Positions 39,273 through 51,525 are shown, numbered from the stretch's first letter. The stretch: DNA of 64,000 nucleotides from Micromonospora sp. WMMD1120 (GCF_029626235.1 NZ_JARUBO010000005.1:3752501-3816500), one strand, 5' to 3'. Made by a program: numbers and translations. Notes: generated by a model not told the origin, from the sequence alone.

Positions 39273-39311
39273 CCGGTGGCGTTCGGGACTCGACTTCCCG
39301 GACGCCACCGG
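39273..39311 (+). other. Intercistronic stem-loop between cebE and cebF
   Basis: A 15-pair stem (CCGGTGGCGTTCGGG, 39273-39287, with 39297-39311, one T-G pair) and a 9-nt loop, starting 11 nt after the cebE stop. Such hairpins protect or terminate mRNA so that binding protein outnumbers permease. Confidence 0.6.
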
Positions 39312-39375
39312 CCGGTCCCCTCCGCGTAGCGCCCTGCGCGAGGGCCCCCGGGCCTCGCCGGAAAAGGAAATTCGT

Positions 39376-40347
39376 ATGAGCCTGTCGGCCACGACGGCGC
39401 CGCCGTCGCCAGCAGCACCGCACTCCCCGGACGTCTCGCCCCGGCATCGCCGGCAGCGGTCCCTCAACCGCCTCGACATGAAGTTCTCGCCGTACCTCTA
39501 CATCGCGCCGTTCTTCGTGATCTTCGGCGCGTTCGGGCTGTACCCGATGGTGCGTACCGCCTGGATGTCCCTGCACGACTGGGACATGATCGGCGACCAC
39601 TCGTTCATCGGCTTCGACAACTACACCCGGTTGTTCTCCGACGAGTACTTCTGGAACGCGCTGGTCAACACGTTGGGCATCTTCGCCCTGTCGACCATTC
39701 CGCAGCTGTTGCTCGCCCTCTTCCTGGCGAACCTGCTCAACCGGACCTTCCTGCGCGCCAAGACCTTCTTCCGGATGGCCATCTTCATGCCGAACGTGGT
39801 GTCGGTGGCCGCTGTCGCGATCGTCTTCGGGATGCTGTTCCAGCGGGAGTTCGGCCTGTTCAACTGGCTGCTCGGCCTCGTCGGTGTCGACCCTGTCGAC
39901 TGGGACTCGCAGCGGTGGAGCTCGTGGTTCGCCATCTCCTCGATGGTCAACTGGCGGTGGACCGGCTACAACACGCTGATCCTGCTCGCCGGCATGCAGG
40001 CGATCCCGAAGGACCTCTACGAGGCCGCGGCCATCGACGGCGCCAGCCAGTGGCGGCAGTTCTGGCAGATCACCCTGCCGATGCTCAAGCCCACCTTCAT
40101 CTTCGTGGTCATCCTGTCCACGATCGGCGGGATGCAGCTCTTCACCGAGCCGCTGCTCTTCGGCAACGGCAACATCATCGGCGGCAACCAGCGGGAGTTC
40201 CAGACGCTGGCCATGTACATGTACGAGATGGGCATCTCGAACCTCAACACCGCCGGCTACGGAGCCGCGGTCGCCTGGGCGATCTTCATGATCATTGTCG
40301 TGGTGTCGCTGTTCAACTTCCTACTCGTCCGCCGCTCGGCGAAGTGA
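39376..40347 (+). CDS. cebF: Cellobiose ABC transporter permease
   Basis: A 323-residue MalF-type permease with six main membrane helices; the first lies at about 40-62 (YLYIAPFFVIFGAFGLYPMV). The EAA loop that contacts the ATPase is YEAAAIDGASQWRQFWQITLPML (about 215-238). With CebG it forms the channel for sugar delivered by CebE. An N-terminal extension of about 35 residues (Ser/Pro/Ala-rich) precedes the first helix. AAAAGGAAA lies seven nucleotides before the ATG at 39376. Confidence 0.9.
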   Translation: MSLSATTAPPSPAAPHSPDVSPRHRRQRSLNRLDMKFSPYLYIAPFFVIFGAFGLYPMVRTAWMSLHDWDMIGDHSFIGFDNYTRLFSDEYFWNALVNTLGIFALSTIPQLLLALFLANLLNRTFLRAKTFFRMAIFMPNVVSVAAVAIVFGMLFQREFGLFNWLLGLVGVDPVDWDSQRWSSWFAISSMVNWRWTGYNTLILLAGMQAIPKDLYEAAAIDGASQWRQFWQITLPMLKPTFIFVVILSTIGGMQLFTEPLLFGNGNIIGGNQREFQTLAMYMYEMGISNLNTAGYGAAVAWAIFMIIVVVSLFNFLLVRRSAK

Positions 40348-40357
40348 GGAGAGATCG

Positions 40358-41200
40358 ATGATCTCGGCTTCCCAGCGCCTGTGGCGCACCAGCCCGCTCA
40401 CCTACGTGGCGCTCGTCCTGGCCGCGCTGCTGTCGATCTACCCGTTCTACTACATGATGGTGATCGGCACCCGCAGCCTGGAGTCCATCAACGACGTGCC
40501 GCCGCCGCTCACCCCGGGCGGAGCGTTCGGCGACAACTTCGGGCGGGTGCTCGACAACGACGCCGCCAACTTCCTCACCGGCATGCTGAACTCGATCATC
40601 GTCTCGTCGGTGGTCACCCTGTCGGTGGTGCTCACCGGTTCGCTGGCCGGGTTCGCCTTCGCCAAACTGCGGTTCCGGGGCAGCAACGCCCTCCTGCTGG
40701 CGATCATCGTCACCATGATGATCCCGACCCAGATGGGGCTCATCCCGCTCTGGGGCATGATGCAGGACCTGGGGTGGTACGACACCCTCTACGCGGTCAC
40801 GGTGCCGTTCCTGGTCAGCGCCTTCGGCGTGTTCATGATGCGGCAGTACGCCAGCCAGGCCATCTCCGACGAGCTGATCGAGGCCGGTCGCGTCGACGGG
40901 GCCAGCACGTTCCGGATCTACTGGAACATCGTGCTGCCCGCGCTGCGTCCCGCCGCCGGCGTCCTCGGTCTGCTGACCTTCATGGAGACCTGGAACTCGT
41001 TCCTCTGGCCGTACGCCATCCTCACCCCGGAGAACCCGACCCTTCAGGTCTCGCTCTCCTTCCTCTCCTACGCCTACTACACCGACTACTCCCAGGTGTT
41101 CGCCGCCACGGCGATCGGAACCATCCCCCTGGTGCTCGTTTTCCTCGTGTTCGGCCGCCAGATCATCGGCGGGATCATGGAAGGTGCCGTCAAGTCGTGA
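40358..41200 (+). CDS. cebG: Cellobiose ABC transporter permease
   Basis: A 280-residue MalG-type permease with six membrane helices, the first at about 12-35 ([22 protein letters not shown]), and the EAA loop [25 protein letters not shown] (about 172-196). It pairs with CebF. AGGAGAG precedes the ATG at 40358. It begins 10 nt after cebF, and its stop overlaps the bglC start by four nucleotides, so the operon is compact. Confidence 0.9.
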   Translation: MISASQRLWRTSPLTYVALVLAALLSIYPFYYMMVIGTRSLESINDVPPPLTPGGAFGDNFGRVLDNDAANFLTGMLNSIIVSSVVTLSVVLTGSLAGFAFAKLRFRGSNALLLAIIVTMMIPTQMGLIPLWGMMQDLGWYDTLYAVTVPFLVSAFGVFMMRQYASQAISDELIEAGRVDGASTFRIYWNIVLPALRPAAGVLGLLTFMETWNSFLWPYAILTPENPTLQVSLSFLSYAYYTDYSQVFAATAIGTIPLVLVFLVFGRQIIGGIMEGAVKS

Positions 41201-42618
41201 GCAACCCCGCCAGCCCACCCGCCGTCGACGTCCTCGACGAGCGGCCCGGGCTGACCTTTCCACCCGGATTCCTGTGGGGGGCCGCGACGGCGGCGTACCA
41301 GATCGAGGGGGCCGCGGCCGTGGACGGTCGCACCCCGTCGATCTGGGACACCTTCAGCCACACCGACGGTCGGGTCGTCGCCGGGCACACCGGCGACGTG
41401 GCCTGCGACCACTACCACCGGCTGGGCGACGACGTCGCGCTGATGGCCGAGCTTGGCCTGAAGTCGTACCGTTTCTCGGTCTCCTGGTCGCGGGTGCAGC
41501 CCGGCGGCACCGGCGCGGCCAACCCGCAGGGCCTGGACTTCTACCGGCGACTCGTCGACGAGCTGCTGGCCAACGGCATCGAGCCGTGGCTGACGCTCTA
41601 CCACTGGGACCTCCCGCAACCCCTGGAGGACGCCGGCGGCTGGCCGGCCCGGGACACCGCGGCCCGCTTCGCCGACTACACCGAGCTGGTGGCCGACGCG
41701 CTCGGTGACCGGGTGCGCTACTGGACCACGCTGAACGAGCCGTGGTGCTCCGCGTTCCTCGGTTACGGGTCCGGCGTGCACGCCCCCGGCCGCACCGACG
41801 GGGCGGACGCGGTACGCGCCGGGCACCACCTGATGCTCGGGCACGGCCTGGCCGTGCAGGCGTTGCGGGCCATCCGGCCGACCGCCGAGGTGGGGGTGAC
41901 CGTCAACCTCTACCCGGTCGACCCGGCCAGCGACACCGCCGCCGACGCCGACGCGGCCCGACGGATCGACGGGCTGGCCAACCGGTTCTTCCTGGACCCG
42001 CTGCTGCGCGGGTCGTACCCGGAGGACCTGGTCGCCGACCTGCGCCCGGTCACCGACTTCACGCACGTGCGCGACGGCGACCTGGCGACCATCTCCACCC
42101 CGCTGGACCTGGTCGGCATCAACTACTACAGCCGGCACGTGGTCGCCGCGCCGACCGACGGCGGGCAGGTCGACCCGGGGCCCTCGTGCTGGCCGGGTAG
42201 CGAGGACGTCCGGTTCGTCACCCGAGGTGTCCCGGTCACCGACATGGGCTGGGAGATCGACGCTCCGGGCCTGGTCGAGACGTTGCGCCGGGTGCACGGA
42301 TACACCGATCTACCCCTGTACGTCACCGAGAACGGCTCCGCGTTCGTCGACGAGGTGGTCGACGGTGAGGTCGACGACGTCGACCGGTTGGCCTTCTTCG
42401 AGGCACACCTGCGTACCGCGCACGAGGCGATCGACGCCGGGGTGCCCCTGCGGGGATACTTTGCCTGGTCGCTGATGGATAATTTCGAATGGGCCTGGGG
42501 TTACACCAAGCGCTTCGGCATGATCCATGTCGACTACGACAGCCAGGTCCGTACCCTCAAGTCCAGCGCCAAGTGGTACGCCTCGGTGATCCGGCGCAAT
42601 GGTCTGGCCGCACAATAG
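41197..42618 (+). CDS. bglC: GH1 beta-glucosidase
   Basis: A 473-residue intracellular glycoside hydrolase that splits cellobiose and short cello-oligosaccharides to glucose. The acid/base is Glu181 (TTLNEPW) and the nucleophile Glu378 (YVTENGS). Other GH1 landmarks are [15 protein letters not shown] (26-40), [11 protein letters not shown] (90-100), [14 protein letters not shown], and [18 protein letters not shown]. No signal peptide. The GTG start at 41197 overlaps the cebG stop. It completes the uptake-and-hydrolysis operon; the repressor gene cebR follows 82 nt downstream. Confidence 0.93.
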   Translation: MSNPASPPAVDVLDERPGLTFPPGFLWGAATAAYQIEGAAAVDGRTPSIWDTFSHTDGRVVAGHTGDVACDHYHRLGDDVALMAELGLKSYRFSVSWSRVQPGGTGAANPQGLDFYRRLVDELLANGIEPWLTLYHWDLPQPLEDAGGWPARDTAARFADYTELVADALGDRVRYWTTLNEPWCSAFLGYGSGVHAPGRTDGADAVRAGHHLMLGHGLAVQALRAIRPTAEVGVTVNLYPVDPASDTAADADAARRIDGLANRFFLDPLLRGSYPEDLVADLRPVTDFTHVRDGDLATISTPLDLVGINYYSRHVVAAPTDGGQVDPGPSCWPGSEDVRFVTRGVPVTDMGWEIDAPGLVETLRRVHGYTDLPLYVTENGSAFVDEVVDGEVDDVDRLAFFEAHLRTAHEAIDAGVPLRGYFAWSLMDNFEWAWGYTKRFGMIHVDYDSQVRTLKSSAKWYASVIRRNGLAAQ

Positions 42619-42700
42619 GCTCGGGCCAGCCATCAGGACGGTCCTGGTGTCCACCTCACGCAGGTGGCGCCGGGTCCGCCCGCCGTCGGAGGAGCAGACG

Positions 42701-43747
42701 ATGACAACGCAGCGCACCCGGTCGCTCGGGCGCCCGACCCTCGACGCGGTCGCGGCGCGTGCCGGCGTCGGCCGGGGCACCGTCTCCCGCGTGGTCAACG
42801 GCTCACCGCAGGTCAGTCCGGAGGCCCGGGCCGCGGTCCAACAGGCCATCGCCGAGCTGGGGTACGTGCCGAACCGGGCCGCCCGCGCGCTGGTCACCCA
42901 ACGGACCGACTCCGTCGCGCTCGTGGTCTCCGAGTCCGGCGAGCGGGTCTTCACCGAACCGTTCTTCGCCGCGATCGTACGGGGCATCAGCTCCGGGCTG
43001 CTGGAAACCCCGATGCAGCTCTGGTTGGCCATGGCACAGTCGCCGGTCGAGCGGGAACGGGTCGAGCACCACCTGACCAACCAGCACGTCGACGGCGTAC
43101 TGCTGCTGTCGTTGCACGACTCCGACCCGCTGCCGACCCTGCTGGAGGAGCGCGGCCTGCCCGCGGTGCTCGGCGGCCGGCCGGCCCGGATGCTGCAACC
43201 CGGCGCCCAACCGGCGTGGTTCGTCGACGTGGACAACGCCGGCGGGGCCCGGCAGGCGGTGGAATACCTGGCCACCCAGGGCCGGCGGCGCATCGCCACC
43301 ATCGCCGGCACGCAGGACATGGGCGTCGGCCTGGCCCGGTTGGCCGGTTACACCGAGGCCATCAAGGCCACCGGGGTCGGCGTCAACCCCGACCTGATCG
43401 CGTACGGCGACTTCAGCGAGGGCAGCGGTGCCGCCGCCATGGGCCGGCTGCTGGAGGCCTGCCCGGACCTGGACGCGGTCTTCGTCGCGTCCGACCTGAT
43501 GGCGTTCGGGGCGCTGCGGACCCTGCGCGAGGCCGGCCGGCGGGTGCCGGAGGACGTCGCGGTGATCGGCTTCGACGACGCGACGATCGCCGTGCAGGCG
43601 GACCCGCCTCTGACCACGGTCTTCCAGCCGGTGGAGGAGATGGGCCGACAGATGGCCCGCCTGCTGGTCGCCCGCATCCGCGGTGAGGACCTCCCCGCCC
43701 CGCACGTGGTGCTGGACACCCAGCTCATCCACCGCGCCTCCGCCTAA
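42701..43747 (+). CDS. cebR: LacI-family repressor of cellulose/cellobiose utilisation
   Basis: A 348-residue LacI/GalR regulator. The DNA-binding helix-turn-helix is at about 11-34 (RPTLDAVAARAGVGRGTVSRVVNG) with the hinge helix YVPNRAARALVTQRT, followed by a periplasmic-binding-protein-like sugar domain (AVIGFDDATIAVQADPPLTTVFQP). In Streptomyces and Thermobifida such proteins bind TGGGAGCGCTCCCA and release it when cello-oligosaccharide binds; three such boxes lie in this window. GGAGGAG is found eight nucleotides before the ATG. The short gap before it contains two small inverted repeats (42634-42646, 42651-42667). Confidence 0.92.
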   Translation: MTTQRTRSLGRPTLDAVAARAGVGRGTVSRVVNGSPQVSPEARAAVQQAIAELGYVPNRAARALVTQRTDSVALVVSESGERVFTEPFFAAIVRGISSGLLETPMQLWLAMAQSPVERERVEHHLTNQHVDGVLLLSLHDSDPLPTLLEERGLPAVLGGRPARMLQPGAQPAWFVDVDNAGGARQAVEYLATQGRRRIATIAGTQDMGVGLARLAGYTEAIKATGVGVNPDLIAYGDFSEGSGAAAMGRLLEACPDLDAVFVASDLMAFGALRTLREAGRRVPEDVAVIGFDDATIAVQADPPLTTVFQPVEEMGRQMARLLVARIRGEDLPAPHVVLDTQLIHRASA

Positions 43748-43785
43748 CCCAACCCCCGCCGCCTGCCCCCCCGGCGGCCTGGCCC

Positions 43786-43905
43786 CGGCTGGCCCGCCCC
43801 CGGCTGGCCTGGCCCCGGCTGGCCTGGCCCCGGCTGGCCTGGCCCCGGCTGGCCTGGCCCCGGCTGGCCTGGCCCCGGCTGGCCTGGCCCCGGCTGGCCT
43901 GGCCC
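43786..43905. repeat. Eight 15-nt tandem repeats after cebR
   Basis: CGGCTGGCCTGGCCC is repeated seven times without change (43801-43905), preceded by one copy with a single change (43786-43800). A frame through it reads LAPAG repeatedly but has no ribosome binding site. It is the first part of the 793-nt non-coding block 43748-44540. Confidence 0.9.
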
Positions 43906-43906
43906 C

Positions 43907-43967
43907 GTTGATCATGAAGTTATTACCACTCGTGTCGGCGTGTCGCGACAACAACTTCATGATCAAC
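43907..43967. repeat. 15-bp inverted repeat, REP-like
   Basis: GTTGATCATGAAGTT (43907-43921) and its exact complement (43953-43967) flank a 31-nt centre. It directly follows the 15-nt tandem array. The AT-rich arms stand out from the surrounding DNA. Confidence 0.8.
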
Positions 43968-44013
43968 CGGAGTGGCGCGGGTTTCTGTGCCTGACCTGCG
44001 CCAAGATCGTGCT

Positions 44014-44067
44014 ACATCCTGGTTGTAGTGGCCTCCGGCCGCCGGGTTACCACTACAACCAGGATGT
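44014..44067. repeat. 18-bp inverted repeat, REP-like
   Basis: ACATCCTGGTTGTAGTGG (44014-44031) and its exact complement (44050-44067) with an 18-nt loop; two further pairs form beyond a one-base mismatch. Different in sequence from the inverted repeat 47 nt upstream. Confidence 0.8.
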
Positions 44068-44167
44068 TGCGCGACCGTGGGGGCGTGGGGGCGTGGGGGC
44101 GTGAGGGCGTGAGGGCGAGGTGCAGGCCGCCGAGGCCGGGCACGTCAGGCGCGGTCCATCGGGGTCC

Positions 44168-44340
44168 GGCTCGCCCTTGCCACGTCCGTGCCGGCTCGCC
44201 CTTGCCACGTCCGTGCCGGCTCGCCCTTGGCACGTCCGTGCCGGCTCGCCCTTGGCACGTCCGTGCCGGCTCGCCCTTGGCACGTCCGTGCCGGCTCGGT
44301 CTGTGTCCGTGCCGGCTCGGTCTGTGTCTGTGCCGGCTCC
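44168..44340. repeat. 25-nt tandem repeats with a related shorter unit
   Basis: Units beginning CACGTCCGTGCCGGCTCGCC start at 44181, 44206, 44231, 44256 and 44281 (period 25; the last diverges after 18 nt) and are followed by two related units of about 20 nt (GTCCGTGCCGGCTCGGTCT). The period is not a multiple of three, so the array is not a coding repeat. No gene is seen from here to 44540. Confidence 0.85.
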
Positions 44341-44540
44341 ATCGCCTCCGTCGGGGCTCGGTCGCGTCCGTCCCCGCTCGGCGACGTCCGTCCGGGTTCG
44401 GCTCGGCCGTGCCCGGTTCATGGCCGGGTCGGCCATGCCGGTTCGTGGCCGGCTGGTGGCCGCCGCAGGTCAGGTTGCCCGCCGGAAGAAATGGTGGCCG
44501 GGTCCGGGGTGGGCGCGGGTGGTGGGGAGAGGGCTGGTTC

Positions 44541-45761
44541 TCAGGTCGGAGTGGGCAGCCAGCGGCGTAGTTCGCGCTTGGCCAGGGAGTTGCGGTGGAC
44601 CTCGTCGGGACCGTCGGCCAGGCGTAGGGTGCGCGCCTGCGTCCAGAGGGCGGCCAGGGGGGTGTCCTGGCTGACGCCGGCCCCGCCGTACCCCTGGATG
44701 GCCTTGTCGATCACCCACTCCGCCATGGCCGGTGTGCCGATCTTGATGGCCTGGATCTCGGTGTGCGCGCCCTTGTTGCCGACGGTGTCCATCAGCCAGG
44801 CCGTCTTGAGCACCAGCAGCCGGGCCTGCTCGATGCGGACCCGGGACTCGGCGATCCACTCCCGGACCACGCCCTGCTCGGCGAGGGGCCGGCCGAAGGC
44901 GACCCGCCCGAGCGCCCGCTTGCAGAGCAACTCCAGTGCCCGCTCAGCCATCCCGATCAACCGCATGCAGTGGTGGATCCGGCCCGGCCCGAGGCGGGCC
45001 TGCGCGATGGCGAAGCCGGCGCCCTCGGCGCCGATCAGGTTCTCCGCCGGCACCCGGACGTCGGTGAAGTCGATCTCGGCGTGCCCGCCGTGGGAACCGT
45101 CGGTGTAGCCGAAGACGGTCATCCCGCGCCGTACGTGCACGCCGGGGGTGTCCCGGGGGACCAGCACCATGCTCTGCTGGCGGTGCCGCTCGGCGCCCGG
45201 GTCGGTCTTGCCCATCACGATGAAGATCTCGCAGCGGGGGTCCATCGCGCCGGACGACCACCACTTGCGACCGTTGATCACGAACTCGTCGCCGTCGCGG
45301 GTGATCCGGGTGGCGACGTTCGTGGCGTCGGAGGAGGCGACGTCCGGCTCGGTCATGCAGAACGCGGACCGGATCTGCCCCTCCAGCAGCGGCATGAGCC
45401 AGCGCTCGCGCTGCGCGTCGGAGCCGAACTCGGCCAGCAGCTCCATGTTGCCGGTGTCCGGCGCGGCGCAGTTGAGCGCCTCCGGCGCCAGGTGGGGGCT
45501 GCGTCCGGTCAGCTCGGCCAGGGGCGCGTACTGGAGGTTGGTCAGGCCGGCGCCGTAGCGCCGGTCGGGCAGGAACAGGTTCCACAGGCCGCGCTTGCGG
45601 GCCTCCGCCTTCAGCTCGGCCAACACCGGGGTACGCGACCAGGGGTCCCCGGCGGCCACCTGCTCGGCGTGTACGGCCTCGGCCGGGTGGACGTGTTCGG
45701 TGAGGAACCGGGTCAGCTCGTCGCGCAGCTCCTCGGTCCGACTGTCGTAGGCGAAGTCCAT
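44541..45761 (-). CDS. Acyl-CoA dehydrogenase (ACAD10/11 type)
   Basis: A 406-residue FAD enzyme that oxidises an acyl-CoA to the 2-enoyl-CoA. Signature stretches are the FAD/substrate loops [21 protein letters not shown] (about 134-154) and [43 protein letters not shown] (about 242-272), and the C-terminal [36 protein letters not shown]. The SSGAMDP and GRIHHCMR style is that of ACAD10/11-like enzymes. The ATG at 45761 follows GGGAG by five nucleotides and overlaps the stop of the upstream kinase-like gene; that pairing matches the fused kinase-dehydrogenase layout of human ACAD10/11, which process hydroxy acyl-CoAs. Confidence 0.9.
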   Translation of the reverse strand: MDFAYDSRTEELRDELTRFLTEHVHPAEAVHAEQVAAGDPWSRTPVLAELKAEARKRGLWNLFLPDRRYGAGLTNLQYAPLAELTGRSPHLAPEALNCAAPDTGNMELLAEFGSDAQRERWLMPLLEGQIRSAFCMTEPDVASSDATNVATRITRDGDEFVINGRKWWSSGAMDPRCEIFIVMGKTDPGAERHRQQSMVLVPRDTPGVHVRRGMTVFGYTDGSHGGHAEIDFTDVRVPAENLIGAEGAGFAIAQARLGPGRIHHCMRLIGMAERALELLCKRALGRVAFGRPLAEQGVVREWIAESRVRIEQARLLVLKTAWLMDTVGNKGAHTEIQAIKIGTPAMAEWVIDKAIQGYGGAGVSQDTPLAALWTQARTLRLADGPDEVHRNSLAKRELRRWLPTPT

Positions 45762-46840
45762 CACCGCTCCCTGGCGGCGGTCAGCCCGTGCGCGACCAGC
45801 GGTGCCACCATCTCGCCGATCCGGTCGAAGCCCTCGCCGAGCGTCTGCCCGAGCGTGTGCCGGTAGTGGATGCCCTCACAGATGACGGCGAGCTTGAAGC
45901 AGCCGAGCGCCACGTGCCAGTGCAGCGGCCCGACGTCCACGTCGCTGCGTCCGGCGTACCTTTCGATCAGTTCGGCGCCGCTGGGGAAGCCGGCCCGCGG
46001 GCCGAGCCCGTCGGCGACCGGATTGCCGTCGGCGGTGTCGCTGCCGCCCAGCACGTCCCAGTAGGTCAGCAGCAGGCCCAGGTCGGCCAGGGGGTCACCG
46101 AGGGTGGCCATCTCCCAGTCGAGCACCGCGTGGACGGCCACCGGGTCGGCCGAGGCGAGGAGATTGTCCAGCCGGTAGTCGCCGTGCACGATCCGGCCCG
46201 CGTTCGCGCCCTCCGGCGCGGTCGCGGCGAGGAGGTCCCGCAACTCCTCGATGCCGGGCAGCGGGCGGCTGCGCGAGCGGTCGAGCTGCCCTGCCCAGCG
46301 ACGGACCTGTCGGGCCAGGTAGCCCTCGGGGCGGCCGAAGTCGCCGAGCCCGACCGCTGACGGTTCGACGCGGTGCAGCGCGGCGAGCGTGTCCATCATC
46401 GCCATCGCGAGGGCGCGGCGGCGCTCGTCGCCCAGCGGGTCGGTCTGCGCGCGGGTGCGGAACACCTCGCCGGGCATCCGTTCCATGAGGTAGAACGGCG
46501 CGCCGATCACCTCGGGGTCGGCGCAGAGCAGCAGCGCGCCCGGGACCGGCACCTCGGTCGGCGCCAGAGCCGAGATGACCCGGAACTCGCGGGCCATGTC
46601 GTGCGCGGTGGCGAGCACGTGCCCCAGCGGTGGGCGGCGCAGCACGACCTCGCGGTCGCCGAGGCGCAGCAGGTAGGTGAGGTTGGACTTGCCGCCGGCG
46701 ATCAGCTCGGCGCGCGGCGGCCCGACCGCCAGCTCGGGCCGGTGCCGCGCCAGGTAGGCGTGCAGGCGGTCGAGTGCGACCCCGGCGGGAGGGTCGGGGA
46801 CGGCCGCCGGCCGCGACACGTCGACGGCCGGATCGCTCAT
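45761..46840 (-). CDS. APH-family phosphotransferase (ACAD10/11 kinase-domain type)
   Basis: A 359-residue aminoglycoside-phosphotransferase-fold kinase. Visible motifs are [28 protein letters not shown] (ATP loop, about 45-72), the catalytic loop [12 protein letters not shown] (about 214-225) and the metal-binding [20 protein letters not shown] (about 238-257). In ACAD10/11 the kinase phosphorylates 4-hydroxyacyl-CoA before the dehydrogenase acts; the coupled gene order here suggests the same division of labour, which is an inference. ATG 46840 was chosen; a longer frame from 46927 runs through the divergent promoter region. Confidence 0.87.
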   Translation of the reverse strand: MSDPAVDVSRPAAVPDPPAGVALDRLHAYLARHRPELAVGPPRAELIAGGKSNLTYLLRLGDREVVLRRPPLGHVLATAHDMAREFRVISALAPTEVPVPGALLLCADPEVIGAPFYLMERMPGEVFRTRAQTDPLGDERRRALAMAMMDTLAALHRVEPSAVGLGDFGRPEGYLARQVRRWAGQLDRSRSRPLPGIEELRDLLAATAPEGANAGRIVHGDYRLDNLLASADPVAVHAVLDWEMATLGDPLADLGLLLTYWDVLGGSDTADGNPVADGLGPRAGFPSGAELIERYAGRSDVDVGPLHWHVALGCFKLAVICEGIHYRHTLGQTLGEGFDRIGEMVAPLVAHGLTAARER

Positions 46841-46991
46841 CCGACTAGTTGATGGCAGCCCGCTCACGTTGTCAAGGTCAGATTTTGCCCTCGGGACATG
46901 CCTCTGCAACAGGGACGAAATGGTCAACTACCAGGCTGAGTCCAGCCTGCCGGCCGCTCTTTCCGCCGGCCCGCCGAGCGGAGGGACAGAC

Positions 46992-47690
46992 ATGTTGCTG
47001 CGAGTTCGGGTCACCCTGCCGGACCGTCCGGGCACGCTCGGGCAGGTCGCCCGGACGCTGGGCATCTCCGGGGCGGACATCGTCCAGGTGGTGGTCCTCG
47101 AACGGCTCGGCGGGCGTGCGGTCGACGATTTCACTGTGGTCTGGCCGGGCGCGGGGCGGGTGGAGCGGCTGCTGGCCGGTCTCGCGGCGATACCGGGCGT
47201 GCGGGTGGACGGCGTGTGGCGGGCGATCGGCGCGCCCACCACCACCGGGCAGGACGCGGAGCTGCTGGCCCAGGTGGCCGCCAACCCGGCCGACGGGTTG
47301 GCCACCCTTGTCGACGCGGTGCCCGGTCTGCTCGCCGCCGACTGGGCGGTGGCCGCCGTGGTGCCCGTCGACTGGGCGTCCAACGGGGGCGGCGGGGCCA
47401 CCGTGGGGCACGCGAGCTGGCGCGCGCCCGTACCCCCGCGGTTGCCGGAGGTGACCCCGCTGCGCGGTCGGTCGATGACCATGCCCGACGGCACCCACCA
47501 CGCGATCGCGCCGTTCGGCCGGGCGGGCCTGGTGCTGGTCGCGGCCCGGGAGCACAACGAGACCCTGTCGGCGGCGGCGTTCCACAGCACCGAGGTGGAC
47601 CGGCTCACCCAGCTCGTCCGGGCCTGCGCGGTGATCCTCGGTGACCGGCTGGACCTGGTCGGCGCGCCACCGGTGGTCACCGGCCCGTGA
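46992..47690 (+). CDS. ACT-domain protein (first of two)
   Basis: A 232-residue protein with an N-terminal ACT domain (about 1-70: LLRVRVTLPDRPGTLGQVARTLGISGADIVQVVVLERLGGRAVDDF) and a C-terminal region I cannot place firmly (about 80-232). The tail pattern FGRAGLVLVAAREHNETLSAAAFHSTEVDRLTQLVRACAVIL resembles the end of GAF-like sensory domains. ACT domains bind amino acids and modulate partner proteins. No catalytic or DNA-binding domain is seen. The ATG at 46992 follows GGAGGGA by four to five nucleotides. A second ACT protein follows 108 nt downstream. Confidence 0.8.
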   Translation: MLLRVRVTLPDRPGTLGQVARTLGISGADIVQVVVLERLGGRAVDDFTVVWPGAGRVERLLAGLAAIPGVRVDGVWRAIGAPTTTGQDAELLAQVAANPADGLATLVDAVPGLLAADWAVAAVVPVDWASNGGGGATVGHASWRAPVPPRLPEVTPLRGRSMTMPDGTHHAIAPFGRAGLVLVAAREHNETLSAAAFHSTEVDRLTQLVRACAVILGDRLDLVGAPPVVTGP

Positions 47691-47798
47691 GCGGTCGCCG
47701 ACCCGTGGCCGGCCCGAGGAGTTTCCCGGGCGACACGGCCGGGCAACCGGGCGGCAACAGGCGGCGGTGAGGCTCGTACCCTGGGAAGGGAGCCAACC

Positions 47799-48368
47799 AT
47801 GGCGTTGTGGCGGATCCGGGCGACTGTGGACGACCGGCCGGGGTACCTGTCGGTCCTGACGGCGAGCCTCGCGCTGCGCGGGGTCAACATCCTGACCGTG
47901 CAGGTGCAGCCCACCGAGCAGGGCGCGGTGGACGACTTCCTGGTCGACGCGCCGGACGCGCTGGACGAGGCCGAGCTGGTCGCGGCCGTCGAGCGGGGGC
48001 GGGGTCGGGACTGCTGGGTGGCGCGCAGCGAGGCGCGCGGGCTGGTCGACCAGCCCGCCCGGATGCTCGCGCTGGCCAACCGCCTGGTGCGGGACCCGGA
48101 CGCGACGGCCGAGGTGTTGCAGGCGCTGCTCGGCGCCGACGTCGTTAGCTGGCGGCCGGCGGCGGCCGAGGTACGACTGGGCATCGACGGCACCAGCATG
48201 GTGCTGGCCGACCCGGCGGGCGGTTCGTTCGCGCTGCGCCGGGCCGCGCCCGACTTCACCCCGGCGGAGTACGCGCGGGCGCAGGCCCTGGTCGAGCTGG
48301 CGGCCACCGTCGACGCGCGGCGCTGTCGCAGTCACGTCGAGGGCGCCTGCGGGGCGCCGGACGCGTAG
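47799..48368 (+). CDS. ACT-domain protein (second of two)
   Basis: A 189-residue protein whose first 70 residues form an ACT domain closely parallel to its neighbour (RIRATVDDRPGYLSVLTASLALRGVNILTVQVQPTEQGAVDDFLVD). The middle (about 80-165) is unassigned: SEARGLVDQPARMLALANRLVRDPDATAEVLQALLGADVVSWRPA. The last part is helical and has two Cys near the end. The likely role is amino-acid sensing. GGGAGCC lies before the ATG at 47799. It is not coupled to the first ACT gene but shares the strand. Confidence 0.8.
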   Translation: MALWRIRATVDDRPGYLSVLTASLALRGVNILTVQVQPTEQGAVDDFLVDAPDALDEAELVAAVERGRGRDCWVARSEARGLVDQPARMLALANRLVRDPDATAEVLQALLGADVVSWRPAAAEVRLGIDGTSMVLADPAGGSFALRRAAPDFTPAEYARAQALVELAATVDARRCRSHVEGACGAPDA

Positions 48369-48490
48369 CCCGACTTCCCGCGCCCGTCGCGGGTGGCGGG
48401 CTGGCCGGTGCGGTAGGGGCGGTTGCCCGACCAGGTTCGACGAGCGGGCTTCCCAAGCGTTGGCGGGGCCATTACATTGTCGGTTATCCA

Positions 48491-48504
48491 TGGGAGCGCT
48501 TCCA
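48491..48504. promoter_or_regulatory. CebR operator before the GH9 cellulase
   Basis: TGGGAGCGCTTCCA, one mismatch from TGGGAGCGCTCCCA, 108 nt before the cellulase ATG in a 244-nt gap that otherwise holds only the promoter region. It links cellulase to the repressor encoded at 42701. Confidence 0.85.
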
Positions 48505-48507
48505 TGA

Positions 48508-51507
<3,000 letters not shown>

Positions 51508-51525
51508 GCCGCCGGCTGGGGTCTT

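Noticed and set aside
43683..43994. Plus-strand frame with LAPAG repeats
   Set aside because: It is the translation of the 15-nt tandem array and starts inside cebR, without a ribosome binding site.
44168..44340. CRISPR-like repeat array
   Set aside because: The 25-nt units abut with no spacers, and there are no cas genes.
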